A DNA stretch of 26,745 bases from Bacteroidales bacterium UBA2939 (GCA_002349055.1 DECD01000033.1:10663-37407), one strand, 5' to 3'; shown: positions 16,436 to 24,602, counted from the first letter of the stretch. Notes: generated by a model not told the origin, from the letters alone. Program-made: numbers and translations.

Positions 16436-18182
16436 TTTTTATTGCTATCTGGAGTTCTTCCAGCTGCTCCTGGCTGATGGGCGACGGCGACTGGCTCATC
16501 ACGTCTCTTCCCGAGTTGTTCTTCGGGAAGGCGATGAAGTCGCGAATCGAGTCGGCACCGGCAAAGATGGAGCACAGGCGGTCGAAGCCGAAGGCCAAAC
16601 CAGCGTGAGGCGGTGCACCATAGGTGAAGGCATCCATCAGAAAGCCGAACTGTGCGGCGGCACTCTCGTCGGTGAAGCCGAGGGTGTGGAACATCTTGTT
16701 CTGCAAGGTGCGGTCGTGGATACGGATGCTGCCGCCGCCCACCTCGGTGCCGTTCATCACGATGTCGTAGGCGTTGGCGCGGATGTCGCCCCAGCGGCTG
16801 GGGTCGTCCAGCAGCGGCTCGTCCTCAGGCTTGGGAGCCGTGAAGGGGTGGTGCATAGCGTAGAAGCGCTGCGTCTCGTCGTCCCACTCCAGCAGGGGGA
16901 AGTCGATAACCCACAGGGGGGCGAACTTCTGCGGGTCGCGCAGGCCCAGCTGGTTGCCCATCTCCAGGCGCAGAGCGCAGAGCTGCACGCGCGTCTTCAT
17001 GGCGGGGCCGCAGAGCAGCAGCATCAGGTCGCCGGGATTGGCACCCATCTTGTCGGCGATAGCCTTCAGGGCCTCGGCATCGTAGAACTTGTCGACGGAA
17101 GACTTGAAGCTGCCGTCGGCGTTGTATTTGATATACACCATGCCGCCGGCGCCCACCTGCGGACGCTTCACAAAGTCGGTCAGCGCGTCGAGCTGCTTGC
17201 GCGTATATTCGGCACAGCCGGGAGCCACGATGCCCACCACCAGCTCGCTGCCGTCGAAGAGGCCGAAGCCGTGGCCTTTCACCACGTCGGTCACCTCCTG
17301 GAACTCCATGCCGAAGCGGATATCAGGCTTGTCGCTGCCGTAGAGGCGCATGGCGTCGTGCCAGGTCATGCGGGGGAACTTGTCGAACTCGATGCCCTTC
17401 ATCTCCTTGAAGAGGTGTTTGGCCAGGCCTTCGAACATATTGAGGACATCCTCCTGCTCCACGAAGCTCATCTCGCAGTCAATTTGCGTGAACTCCGGCT
17501 GACGGTCGGCGCGCAGGTCCTCGTCGCGGAAACAACGCACAATCTGGAAATAGCGGTCCATACCCGCCACCATCAGCAGCTGCTTGTACTGCTGCGGGCT
17601 CTGCGGCAGGGCGTAGAACTCGCCGGGATTCATGCGGCTGGGCACCACGAAGTCGCGGGCACCCTCGGGAGTGCTCTTGATGAGCATGGGAGTCTCTATC
17701 TCAAGGAAGTCGCGGTCGCTCAGGTAGTTTCTCACCAGCATAGCCATCTTGTGGCGCATGATGAGGTTGTTCTTCACCGGGTTGCGGCGGATGTCGAGGT
17801 AACGGTACTTCATGCGGATGTCGTCGCCGCCGTCGCTCTGGTCCTCGATGGTAAAGGGCGGCACCTTGGCCTCGTTGAGGACATTCATCTCGGCCACCTC
17901 AATCTCAATCTCTCCGGTGGCAATCTTCGTGTTCTTCGACGAGCGCTCGATGACCTTGCCGGTCACCTGCACCACGTATTCGCGTCCCAGCTTGCGAGCC
18001 TGCTCGCAGAGCGGCGCGTTGGTCTCCATGTTGAAAGCCAGCTGCGTGATGCCATAGCGGTCGCGCAGGTCGATAAAAGTCATGCCGCCGAGGTCGCGCG
18101 AGCGCTGCACCCATCCGGCCAGGGTCACTGTCTGTCCCACATTGGCGAGTCTCAACTCGCCGCAAGTATTTGTCCTATACAT
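16428..18182 (-). CDS. aspS: Aspartyl-tRNA synthetase
   Basis: Charges tRNA-Asp in the cytoplasm. 584 residues, the normal length for bacterial AspS. The N-terminal OB-fold anticodon-binding domain (1-105) includes GWVQRSRDLGGMTFIDLRDR (23-42). The class II catalytic core shows TPMLIKSTPEGARDF (164-178), motif 2 FRDEDLRADRQPEFTQID (218-235) and motif 3 GLAFGFDRL (528-536); between them lies the bacterial GAD insertion (about 280-410). Its TAG stop codon is the first unit of array B, yet the protein is not shortened. It has its own promoter and probably leads a transcript that continues through the four-helix gene, menA and ubiE. Confidence 0.98.
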   Translation of the reverse strand: MYRTNTCGELRLANVGQTVTLAGWVQRSRDLGGMTFIDLRDRYGITQLAFNMETNAPLCEQARKLGREYVVQVTGKVIERSSKNTKIATGEIEIEVAEMNVLNEAKVPPFTIEDQSDGGDDIRMKYRYLDIRRNPVKNNLIMRHKMAMLVRNYLSDRDFLEIETPMLIKSTPEGARDFVVPSRMNPGEFYALPQSPQQYKQLLMVAGMDRYFQIVRCFRDEDLRADRQPEFTQIDCEMSFVEQEDVLNMFEGLAKHLFKEMKGIEFDKFPRMTWHDAMRLYGSDKPDIRFGMEFQEVTDVVKGHGFGLFDGSELVVGIVAPGCAEYTRKQLDALTDFVKRPQVGAGGMVYIKYNADGSFKSSVDKFYDAEALKAIADKMGANPGDLMLLLCGPAMKTRVQLCALRLEMGNQLGLRDPQKFAPLWVIDFPLLEWDDETQRFYAMHHPFTAPKPEDEPLLDDPSRWGDIRANAYDIVMNGTEVGGGSIRIHDRTLQNKMFHTLGFTDESAAAQFGFLMDAFTYGAPPHAGLAFGFDRLCSIFAGADSIRDFIAFPKNNSGRDVMSQSPSPISQEQLEELQIAIKKN

Positions 18183-18215
18183 TATTGTATTATTTTATAT
18201 CCAAAAAACAACATG

Positions 18216-18223
18216 CAAATATA
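18216..18223 (-). promoter_or_regulatory. Promoter -7 box of aspS
   Basis: TATATTTG on the minus strand, 33 bases before the ATG at 18182. The -33 region has no clear TTTG. Confidence 0.6.
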
Positions 18224-18330
18224 CGAAAAAATCCAGAATTGCGTGCCCACATATAAAAACTCTCCCCTAGACAACCCGCTTCCTCCTCTTGGTCTTCTCT
18301 CACAAAAAATGGAGGAGTAATAGAATAGCA

Positions 18331-18370
18331 AAAAAACGTCGCAAACAAGAATGTTTGCGACGTTTTTTTT
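18331..18370 (-). terminator. Terminator after the lipoprotein pair
   Basis: ACGTCGCAAACA (18336-18347), loop AGAA, TGTTTGCGACGT (18352-18363), a perfect 12-bp stem with an A-run on the left and a T-run on the right. It lies 18 bases after the stop of the minus-strand lipoprotein gene. It could also stop plus-strand transcription. Confidence 0.92.
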
Positions 18371-18387
18371 GATTGAAAAGAATTGCA

Positions 18388-18888
18388 TCAGTGGACATCA
18401 CTATCAGTGACAAGCTTCATTTGCAATGCCTTGCCATTCTTCAGCGTACCGTCGAAGGTGACGGTAACGGGAGTACCGTCGTTCTCGCCGTAGATGCCAA
18501 TCAAACAACTGGAGAAATCCTCATAGACGTTAAACATTTCCTCTCCAAACAGAGCGCCACTAAAGGCACAGTTCCAACTGATATCTTCGGTTGTCTCCGT
18601 GAGGACATTTGCCGTTCTGTTCCACATGCCGGGACGGATGTGCAAACCCACAAACTCAATCATAGACTCTTCTGAAATGTTGGCCTCTTGCGAGGTGGCA
18701 TCCACCAACGTCAGTTCATTGTGGAAGAAACTCTGAACGGCATTCATGTGATAGGTCACGCCATCGTAGACCAGCGTGTTGTCGGCGAGGTTCAAGTCGG
18801 AAGATTTCTCGTCGTCTTTTCCGCACGAGACGAACATCATCGTGGCCGCAGCCACGAACATCATGATAAATCTTGTTGCTTTTTTCAT
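18388..18888 (-). CDS. Putative lipoprotein, paralogue of the upstream gene
   Basis: A 166-residue protein with a lipoprotein signal peptide: MKKATRFIMMFVAAATMMFVSC, with the cysteine at position 22 followed by GKDDE. Asp/Glu after the Cys is usual for surface-directed lipoproteins of this phylum. The mature part shares with its neighbour the segment ADNTLVYDGVTYHM (35-48) and the C-terminus GTLKNGKALQMKLVTD. The body is beta-rich by pattern. It does not match a family I can name. It follows its paralogue by 21 bases, has no promoter of its own in that gap, and is closed by the terminator at 18331-18370. Confidence 0.8.
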   Translation of the reverse strand: MKKATRFIMMFVAAATMMFVSCGKDDEKSSDLNLADNTLVYDGVTYHMNAVQSFFHNELTLVDATSQEANISEESMIEFVGLHIRPGMWNRTANVLTETTEDISWNCAFSGALFGEEMFNVYEDFSSCLIGIYGENDGTPVTVTFDGTLKNGKALQMKLVTDSDVH

Positions 18889-18909
18889 TGTAAAATATAT
18901 AAGAGATGA

Positions 18910-19443
18910 TTATTCTGTTACAAGTTTCATCCGGAGCGTCTTGCCGTTCTTCAAGACACAGTCGAAAATGACAGTTGTGTTGTTTATATCACCATAGAGA
19001 CCGAAGGTGCCACTGGTGAAGACACACTCGTTTTCATACTCTTGACCGTCAATCTCACCCCAATACATCGCCTGTCCTGCTTCCCACCAGCCGCTGCAGT
19101 TCAAGTCGAGCACGGAGCCCAAAATCCTGATGCTGTATTCTTCACCCTCGGAAAGAGCGGCAAGATTGATGGTCTTGTTCCTCATGCTTTCGTCGCGAAA
19201 ATGATAGCCATCGAAAAAGAATAATGGTTCTCCGTCAATTGAGTCTTTGGAGGCTGAACTGGGCGCATTGCCCGCCGGGAGAGGTTCCATTTGATAGGTT
19301 ACGCCGTCATACACAAGCGTGTTGTTGGCGATGTCAGTCTGTGGAATGTTGGAGCTGTTTTCTTCATTGTTGTCTTTGCCGCAGGAGGCAAAGAGCATCG
19401 TGGCTACAGCCACGAAAGTCAAAAAAATCTTTGTTGCTTTCAT
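18910..19443 (-). CDS. Putative lipoprotein, first of a tandem pair
   Basis: A 177-residue protein with the signal peptide MKATKIFLTFVAVATMLFASC (lipidated C21) followed by GKDNNEEN. It shares ANNTLVYDGVTYQM (39-52) and the C-terminal phrase VLKNGKTLRMKLVTE with the downstream gene, so the two are tandem duplicates that have diverged strongly in the middle. The central part contains aromatic and acidic residues (SGWWEAGQAMYWGEIDGQEYENE). No family or function is recognised. It begins 29 bases after a very good promoter, and the pair is probably one transcript. Confidence 0.82.
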   Translation of the reverse strand: MKATKIFLTFVAVATMLFASCGKDNNEENSSNIPQTDIANNTLVYDGVTYQMEPLPAGNAPSSASKDSIDGEPLFFFDGYHFRDESMRNKTINLAALSEGEEYSIRILGSVLDLNCSGWWEAGQAMYWGEIDGQEYENECVFTSGTFGLYGDINNTTVIFDCVLKNGKTLRMKLVTE

Positions 19444-19471
19444 TGTGTTTTTTTGTTGAAAATTACTTTTG

Positions 19472-19503
19472 CAAAGGTAGCGAGAACTATCGGCATTGTC
19501 AAA
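19472..19503 (-). promoter_or_regulatory. Promoter of the lipoprotein pair
   Basis: TACCTTTG (19479-19472) with TTTG (19503-19500) 20 bases upstream on the minus strand. The -33 box touches the end of the 36-base palindrome at 19505-19540. Confidence 0.85.
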
Positions 19504-19504
19504 A

Positions 19505-19540
19505 AAAAACGACTGACATTTTGCAAAATGTCAGTCGTTT
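19505..19540 (-). terminator. Perfect 36-base palindrome, terminator of the AraC-type gene
   Basis: Each half is 18 bases and contains CGACTGACATTTTG and its complement; on the minus strand a T-run follows directly (19508-19501). The inner half-site AAAATGTCAGTC is repeated once more at 19543-19554. It lies 22 bases after the AraC-type stop codon. Besides stopping transcription it could be a protein-binding site. Confidence 0.8.
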
Positions 19541-19561
19541 TCGAAAATGTCAGTCCGTTCC

Positions 19562-21220
19562 TTAGTGCTGCTTGTCACTGTCCTCCAAGTCCTTCCATTC
19601 CTTGGGGGTCATATCTGTAGCGGACTTGAAGGCACGGAAGAAAGTACGCTCGTTGGCGAAACCAGACTCCAATCCCACGGCAGAAATCTTCATATCCGGC
19701 GTCTCGCTCAGCAGTCGTTTGGCATGTTGCAGACGGTAGTCGTTCACATACTGGCTGAAGGAGCAGCCCTGATGACTATTGATGCATACCGAGACAGCAT
19801 TGCGAGATACCCCCAGGGCATCGGCCACGTCGCCGACCTTCAATTCGGGGTTCAAGTACAGCCGCTCTTTCTCCATCAGTCCACGGATGCGGTCCATCAG
19901 TAGAGACGTGCCATGACACGTTTCATTGTCGACAGTGGTTCCTTTGGAGACCTGCCGTGTCACGTCTCTATGACGGAACAAAACAACGACAGCTAGCACT
20001 GCAAGCGACAGAATGCCAAGAAGCCACCAGAGGGTCCTCTCATGAGAGGTCCCTGCCATCAACGCTTCCGGTTTGTCGCTCATTCTCAGCAGCCACACCG
20101 ACGACAAGAGAGAGAAATTGTTGTCTATACAGCCGCCAGCCACCACCAAATTGCCGTCGGGAGTTAACACAGGGGTCACGTCTCCAAAATCGGGCAACGG
20201 GTCGCTATGGTAGAAGGTGACGGGCGACGGAGTCTTTCCGTATTCCACTGCCACCACATAGACACGCGCCGTACTGTCGCTACCCACCAGGTAGGCCCGG
20301 CGCGCGGTGCGGTCAACTACGGCCACGCGGTCGTATCTTATGCGTCCCCAGCCCCATTCTGTCGGCACTGGGCAGGTGGTAGGCAGCAAGGTAAATACAG
20401 TATCCTGGACAAGGAGGAACCCTGTCTCGCCCTTGCCATTCTGAGCTGCAATGAGATATGTGTAGTCTCCCGCTGCTTTGTCGCCTATGAAGGAACTCAG
20501 GCAGTGGCTGTTCTGGTCATTCATGATGGGCATCCAGTCCTTCAGCAGCGGCACACAGAACGGGGTTCCCTGCAGGCGCGACACCGTGTCGCAGGGGTGA
20601 AATTCCCCCTCCCGCCACACGTTACCGAACACCATAACCTCCTCTTCACCAATAGGCAAGATGTATGGCACCTGACGCCAAGCCTCCACATCTTTTACGA
20701 ATCTCAGCGCCCTGCCTCCGTCGAATATCTCGATGGCATCGTTGCCCTGATGGTTACCCGTAATGACCACCTCACCATTCGCCAGTTCCACTCCTTGTGA
20801 AAAAGCCCTGTTGCGGTCAAGACAACCAAAACCCTCAAAAGAATGAGTTCCAGGATGGTATATCTCAACTTCGTAGGTCTGACCAATGCCGAGGTTCTTC
20901 TCGTGGCCTCCGGCCAGGAGCACCCGCTTTCCATCCTCGAGTACCACCGCCATTCCGTCGTCGTGGGGATAGACAGTGGTGAGGAGGTGCCACGCACCAT
21001 TTTCATAGTACTCGGCAGTGGGAGTACGCACAAATCCCGAGGTGTGTCCGCCCACCACAGTCAACTCATTTCTTGCATAAAACACATTGTGACCAAAACG
21101 CGGCAGGTTAAGGTCGGGCAGGCGCTCCACAATCAGTTTCTCCTGCCTAAGGGAGGTGTCAGCCATCGGCTGCGCGGCCGGGGTCAACACAGATGCTATC
21201 AGTAAGAGTAGATTGAGCAT
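19562..21220 (-). CDS. Membrane-anchored AraC-type regulator with a Kelch-like periplasmic sensor
   Basis: 552 residues in three parts. A signal or anchor segment (1-16) leads to a periplasmic region (about 20-390) with repeated beta-propeller blades resembling Kelch repeats, for example NELTVVGGHTS (51-61), KRVLLAGGHE (98-107), GEVVITGNHQ (149-158) and GNLVVAGGC (356-364). A single membrane helix lies at 397-416. The cytoplasmic end (about 448-545) is an AraC/HTH_18 DNA-binding domain with LKVGDVADALGVSRNAVS and the second helix-turn-helix SAVGLESGFANERTFFRAFK. There is no histidine kinase or receiver domain, so it is not a hybrid two-component system; it looks like a one-component transmembrane regulator. 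It follows the nuclease gene by 18 bases. The target genes are unknown. Confidence 0.87.
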   Translation of the reverse strand: MLNLLLLIASVLTPAAQPMADTSLRQEKLIVERLPDLNLPRFGHNVFYARNELTVVGGHTSGFVRTPTAEYYENGAWHLLTTVYPHDDGMAVVLEDGKRVLLAGGHEKNLGIGQTYEVEIYHPGTHSFEGFGCLDRNRAFSQGVELANGEVVITGNHQGNDAIEIFDGGRALRFVKDVEAWRQVPYILPIGEEEVMVFGNVWREGEFHPCDTVSRLQGTPFCVPLLKDWMPIMNDQNSHCLSSFIGDKAAGDYTYLIAAQNGKGETGFLLVQDTVFTLLPTTCPVPTEWGWGRIRYDRVAVVDRTARRAYLVGSDSTARVYVVAVEYGKTPSPVTFYHSDPLPDFGDVTPVLTPDGNLVVAGGCIDNNFSLLSSVWLLRMSDKPEALMAGTSHERTLWWLLGILSLAVLAVVVLFRHRDVTRQVSKGTTVDNETCHGTSLLMDRIRGLMEKERLYLNPELKVGDVADALGVSRNAVSVCINSHQGCSFSQYVNDYRLQHAKRLLSETPDMKISAVGLESGFANERTFFRAFKSATDMTPKEWKDLEDSDKQH

Positions 21221-21238
21221 ATAATATCTTTACTATTT

Positions 21239-22213
21239 TTATTGTAACGAGTGTCTCATGCGCAGCAGCAGCGGCAGATGGTCGGAAAGGCCACCTTCGT
21301 AGCGCAGACCCTGGTAGGTGCGCTTGGGACGCTGGCCGGGGCGGTTGCCGTCATCGGTGAGCAGGTGGTCGTACTTCAGCAACTTCAACTTTTTCACCTG
21401 CCACCCATCGCCCGCCAGGAGGAACATCTGGTCGATATAACGCCACTCACCCTGGTATTTGTGCGAACCCCAGTCGCTGGGCAGACGTTGCGTGAGCAGG
21501 CGTATGCCGTCGGCGCTTACGGTGTCGCCCGCGAAACGCATGCCCTTGTCAATGGCCTCCTCGCCGGCACTGCAGTTCATGTCGCCCATGGCGACGACGG
21601 CGGCCGTGGGATGCTTGGCGTGGAGCTCCACCATCAGGCGGCGCAGGGTGTCGGCGATGCGCAGACGTTGGGCGTCGGCCTCCTCCCCTCCCCTCTTCGA
21701 GGGCCAGTGGTTGACGAGCAGGCAGACACTGTCGCCCTCCCCGGTAATACCTTCTACAATAAGGATATCGCGTGTGAAGAAACCCGCGGCGCTGTCGCTG
21801 ACACTCACCTTGCGGCTATTGGTGACGGTGAAGCGGTCGGTACGGTAGATGAGGGCAACGTCGATGCCACGGCGGTCGGGCGAGTCGTAATGTACGTAGC
21901 GGTAGGGCACCTGCGACAGCGGAGTCCCCTGGCACAACTCGCGCAGGACGAACTTGTTCTCCACCTCACCGAGCCCCACCACGTCGGGCAGGTCCATCAT
22001 TGCCAGGGTCTTGTAGATGCCGTCGACCTTGACGGCGAGGCGGCGGCGCGTCCAATGCTTCTCGCCCTCGGGGGTGAACTCATCGTCGTTGGTCTTGGTG
22101 TCGTCGCGGGTGTCGAAGAGGTTCTCCACATTCCACCACGCCACGGTCAACGGCTCCTGCGCCATTACAGCAGACGACATCATCATCACAACAGCTAATA
22201 TTATTTTACGCAT
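21239..22213 (-). CDS. Exported endonuclease/exonuclease/phosphatase-fold protein
   Basis: 324 residues. Residues 1-19 are a signal peptide (MRKIILAVVMMMSSAVMAQ). The EEP (DNase I-like) fold shows its motifs in order: WWNVENLFDT (26-35), VVGLGEVEN with metal-binding E83, VNHWPSKRGG with catalytic H169, GDMNCSAG with D211 and N213, and SDHLPL with D311 and H312. The substrate is therefore a phosphodiester or phosphoester in the periplasm or outside; extracellular DNA is a reasonable guess but not shown. ATG 22213 is chosen because the in-frame ATG at 22246 lies in a repeat element and would place 11 charged residues before the signal peptide. The AraC-type gene follows by 18 bases. Confidence 0.88.
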   Translation of the reverse strand: MRKIILAVVMMMSSAVMAQEPLTVAWWNVENLFDTRDDTKTNDDEFTPEGEKHWTRRRLAVKVDGIYKTLAMMDLPDVVGLGEVENKFVLRELCQGTPLSQVPYRYVHYDSPDRRGIDVALIYRTDRFTVTNSRKVSVSDSAAGFFTRDILIVEGITGEGDSVCLLVNHWPSKRGGEEADAQRLRIADTLRRLMVELHAKHPTAAVVAMGDMNCSAGEEAIDKGMRFAGDTVSADGIRLLTQRLPSDWGSHKYQGEWRYIDQMFLLAGDGWQVKKLKLLKYDHLLTDDGNRPGQRPKRTYQGLRYEGGLSDHLPLLLRMRHSLQ

Positions 22214-22222
22214 ATTTCTTTC

Positions 22223-22385
22223 AACGGCGAATTCAACTAATTTCACGAATGCTTGCGCAGGTCAATTGCAAGCGAATTTCCCGAATTGGCCTACGGCAGC
22301 CTCCGCAGCGAAGCGAGCGGAATTCGAGTAATTAGCCAATAATTGACCTGCGTAGCAATTAGCTTAATTCGAATAATTCGCCGTT
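22223..22385. repeat. 163-bp imperfect inverted-repeat element
   Basis: Outer arms AACGGCGAATT (22223-22233) and AATTCGCCGTT (22375-22385) pair perfectly, as do inner arms CGCAGGTCAATT (22256-22267) and AATTGACCTGCG (22341-22352); the bases between pair in part. The middle is rich in GC, with further small hairpins and GAATT repeats. It contains no ORF of note. It fills almost the whole 177-base gap between the EF-hand gene and the nuclease gene. Confidence 0.82.
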
Positions 22386-22390
22386 TTTTA

Positions 22391-24472
22391 TCATTCAGCG
22401 GCAACCTCCTCAGCGGTAACCTCGACAGGAGCCTCAGCGGGAGCTTCGGCGGCTTCGGCCGTCTCGACCACCTCGGTGGTAACCTCGACGGGCTTAGGCT
22501 GCCACACCCAGCGGTGCTGCGTCAGCTTGAAGCCTAGGACGAACAGCACGGCGAGGATGGCAATCCAGATGAGGCACTTCTTCCACCAGGCCATCTTCTT
22601 GTCGGCGAAGGGGTCTTTGCCCACAATCTTCGGGTACTTGGCCATGGAGGTCAGCGTGGCGCCGAAGGTGGTGTTGATTTTCACCACCGAGTTGATGGCC
22701 CAGCCGTTGGCGTTCAGCAGCGGGCCAAGGTTGCGCTTGCGTAGCTTGAGCCACGCCAGCAGCATCGAGGGACCGGAGATAACGATGACAACAAAACCAA
22801 TCAAGAGCAGGATGTTGTACCATTTGCCGGCCACAAAGCCACCAAGATCAACAAAGAAGCTGCCTATATAGCCTAAAGCCAAGCCGATAGCGGCAAAGAT
22901 ACCGGCAAATTTAGCAATATCGAACGGCGTGGGGTTCTTCTTCTCTTCGGCGGGAGCCGGTGCTGCGGCCTCGCCCTCCTTGGCGGCGGCCACCTTCGTC
23001 TGGAACTCCGTGGTGCCGGCATCGGCCTTGGTGGTCATCTCCTCAAACTGCTTGTTCTCCTTCTCCTCGGCGCTCTTGGTGATTTTGTCCGTAACCCACT
23101 GACCAAACTTGCGGTAAGGGCTCCAGAAAGCCTGACGGATAGAGATGGGGTTGTCGACAATCTTGGTGATGGTGGCATCCCAGTCCTGTCCGGCGCGGTC
23201 GTAGAAGATGGCGTTCTTGCCCTCGTGGAGGTCTTTGACGTCGCCGTCGGTGAGGGCGGCCACAATGTCCATCTCCTTGCCCTGCACCTTGCTCACGCAG
23301 TGGCAGTAGAGCAGGAAGAGACCGCTCTTGCCCGCCGAGGCCATGTGCTTGGGCATGTCGGACACCTTGATGCAGAGCTCGCAGCAACGCTGGTCGACAT
23401 AGAGCTTACCGGCCTGAAAGACGGCTTGGATATTGTCGTCGCGACGGTAGAAGTCCTTGAAGACAACATAGTTGTGGAGCAAACGGAAGAAGTCGCGGCA
23501 GAGGCGCAGCAGCTTCTCCACAGGCTCGATGGCGGCACCGTGGGTCTTCAGCATCTCGGCGATGGCCTCGTTCATGGCCGTCGCACCCGCAGCCTTCCAG
23601 GCCGTATAGGCATCGACCTTGGCCAGCACGGCATTCCATTCTTCTTCTGTAATACTTTCTTTACCAGCAAAGTCCACATCCAACACCAGCGCTTTCAGCG
23701 TGGCGAACTGGGCCTGCCAGGCGGGGTTGATGCCGCCGTTGAGGGGCAGCGTGGCGGCCTTGACAGGACGTGCCAGGGGATAGCTCGAAATCTCGGCGGC
23801 ATTGTCGGCGAGGTTGCTGCCGCTGATGGCGGCAATCTTCTCCACCTGCACGTCAAGGGCCGAGGCGGCCTCTTCGTCGAACTGCACAAGCTTGCAGCGC
23901 ATGAAATAGTCGGCTATCTTGGCACGGAGGGCGTTGACCGCGGCCTCGGCGTCGTCGCTCTTCTCGCCATAGGGAGGCTCGAAGGGGTCGGGATTGGCAG
24001 CGGTGTATTCGGCCTTGCACTTCTCCTCGTAGCCCGCCATATACTCGGCCACGTCGGCCAAGGTGATATTCGTCTTATCCTTTCCCAGCTGCTTCAAGAT
24101 AAGGCGTGCCGACTCGAGCACTTCCTTGCCCTCGTCGGTATCGGCCTTTATTTGGCCGAAGTCGATGGTATCCTCTTGCTCGAGGAGGTAATCCATATCG
24201 GTAAGCACCTTGGTAAGCCACTGCGAGGCGGCCACCACCTCGTTCACGCGGATGCGACCGTCCTTGTCGGCATCGAGCATGGCGAGGGTCTTCTCGTCGA
24301 ACTCCAGCCCGTTCACGGGGCAGCTGAGGACCGTCCAGAGCTTCTGGTCCAGCTCGTTGAGGTGGGCAATGTCGTTGCCGGTCTCCACAATGACACGGGT
24401 GATGCCACCCACGGTGCTGTACTTCCAGCCGTAGCCGTTCCCTCTGGGAATAAGTTTTTCAATCTTTGCCAT
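22391..24472 (-). CDS. Unrecognised EF-hand membrane protein
   Basis: 693 residues, no signal peptide. I do not recognise the family. Residues 67-78 (DADKDGRIRVNE) form a canonical 12-residue calcium-binding EF-hand loop with D67, D69, D71, R73 and E78 at positions 1, 3, 5, 7 and 12. A long, mostly helical region (80-500) follows, with a Cys-rich stretch QRCCELCIKVSD and LLYCHCVSK near the middle, then a charged, Glu/Ala-rich linker. Three membrane helices lie at about 520-545, 552-574 and 633-650, and the tail (about 657-693) is Glu/Ala/Val/Pro-rich. So a large N-terminal part in the cytoplasm, tied to the inner membrane by the C-terminus, is most likely. It has its own strong promoter. The next gene is separated by the 163-bp repeat element. 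Confidence 0.75.
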   Translation of the reverse strand: MAKIEKLIPRGNGYGWKYSTVGGITRVIVETGNDIAHLNELDQKLWTVLSCPVNGLEFDEKTLAMLDADKDGRIRVNEVVAASQWLTKVLTDMDYLLEQEDTIDFGQIKADTDEGKEVLESARLILKQLGKDKTNITLADVAEYMAGYEEKCKAEYTAANPDPFEPPYGEKSDDAEAAVNALRAKIADYFMRCKLVQFDEEAASALDVQVEKIAAISGSNLADNAAEISSYPLARPVKAATLPLNGGINPAWQAQFATLKALVLDVDFAGKESITEEEWNAVLAKVDAYTAWKAAGATAMNEAIAEMLKTHGAAIEPVEKLLRLCRDFFRLLHNYVVFKDFYRRDDNIQAVFQAGKLYVDQRCCELCIKVSDMPKHMASAGKSGLFLLYCHCVSKVQGKEMDIVAALTDGDVKDLHEGKNAIFYDRAGQDWDATITKIVDNPISIRQAFWSPYRKFGQWVTDKITKSAEEKENKQFEEMTTKADAGTTEFQTKVAAAKEGEAAAPAPAEEKKNPTPFDIAKFAGIFAAIGLALGYIGSFFVDLGGFVAGKWYNILLLIGFVVIVISGPSMLLAWLKLRKRNLGPLLNANGWAINSVVKINTTFGATLTSMAKYPKIVGKDPFADKKMAWWKKCLIWIAILAVLFVLGFKLTQHRWVWQPKPVEVTTEVVETAEAAEAPAEAPVEVTAEEVAAE

Positions 24473-24570
24473 AACTATCTTGTTTTTTGGTTCATTTCAT
24501 ACTTTTTAACAATCGTAACAATCACACACACAACCACTTTTGCACCATCTCGAATAAAATAGTACACCTG

Positions 24571-24602
24571 CAAAGATAAGTATATTCTTTGTAAAATGCA
24601 AA
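24571..24602 (-). promoter_or_regulatory. Promoter of the EF-hand membrane protein gene
   Basis: TATCTTTG (24578-24571) with TTTG (24602-24599) 20 bases upstream on the minus strand. The leader before ATG 24472 is about 95 bases and A-rich near the start codon. Confidence 0.85.

Noticed and set aside
16378..16575. A minus-strand frame reading array B as a Leu-Glu-Lys coiled coil
   Set aside because: It runs out of frame through the end of aspS and has no start signal; kept only as a possible frameshift product in the findings.
16605..18320. A 571-residue plus-strand frame opposite aspS
   Set aside because: The minus strand encodes a complete AspS with all class II motifs.
19562..21220. Hybrid two-component system (HTCS)
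   Set aside because: There is no kinase or receiver domain between the membrane helix and the AraC domain.
23225..24562. A 445-residue plus-strand frame opposite the EF-hand gene
   Set aside because: It covers the promoter and leader of the minus-strand gene and has shadow-type composition; the minus frame has the EF-hand loop, membrane helices and a good promoter.
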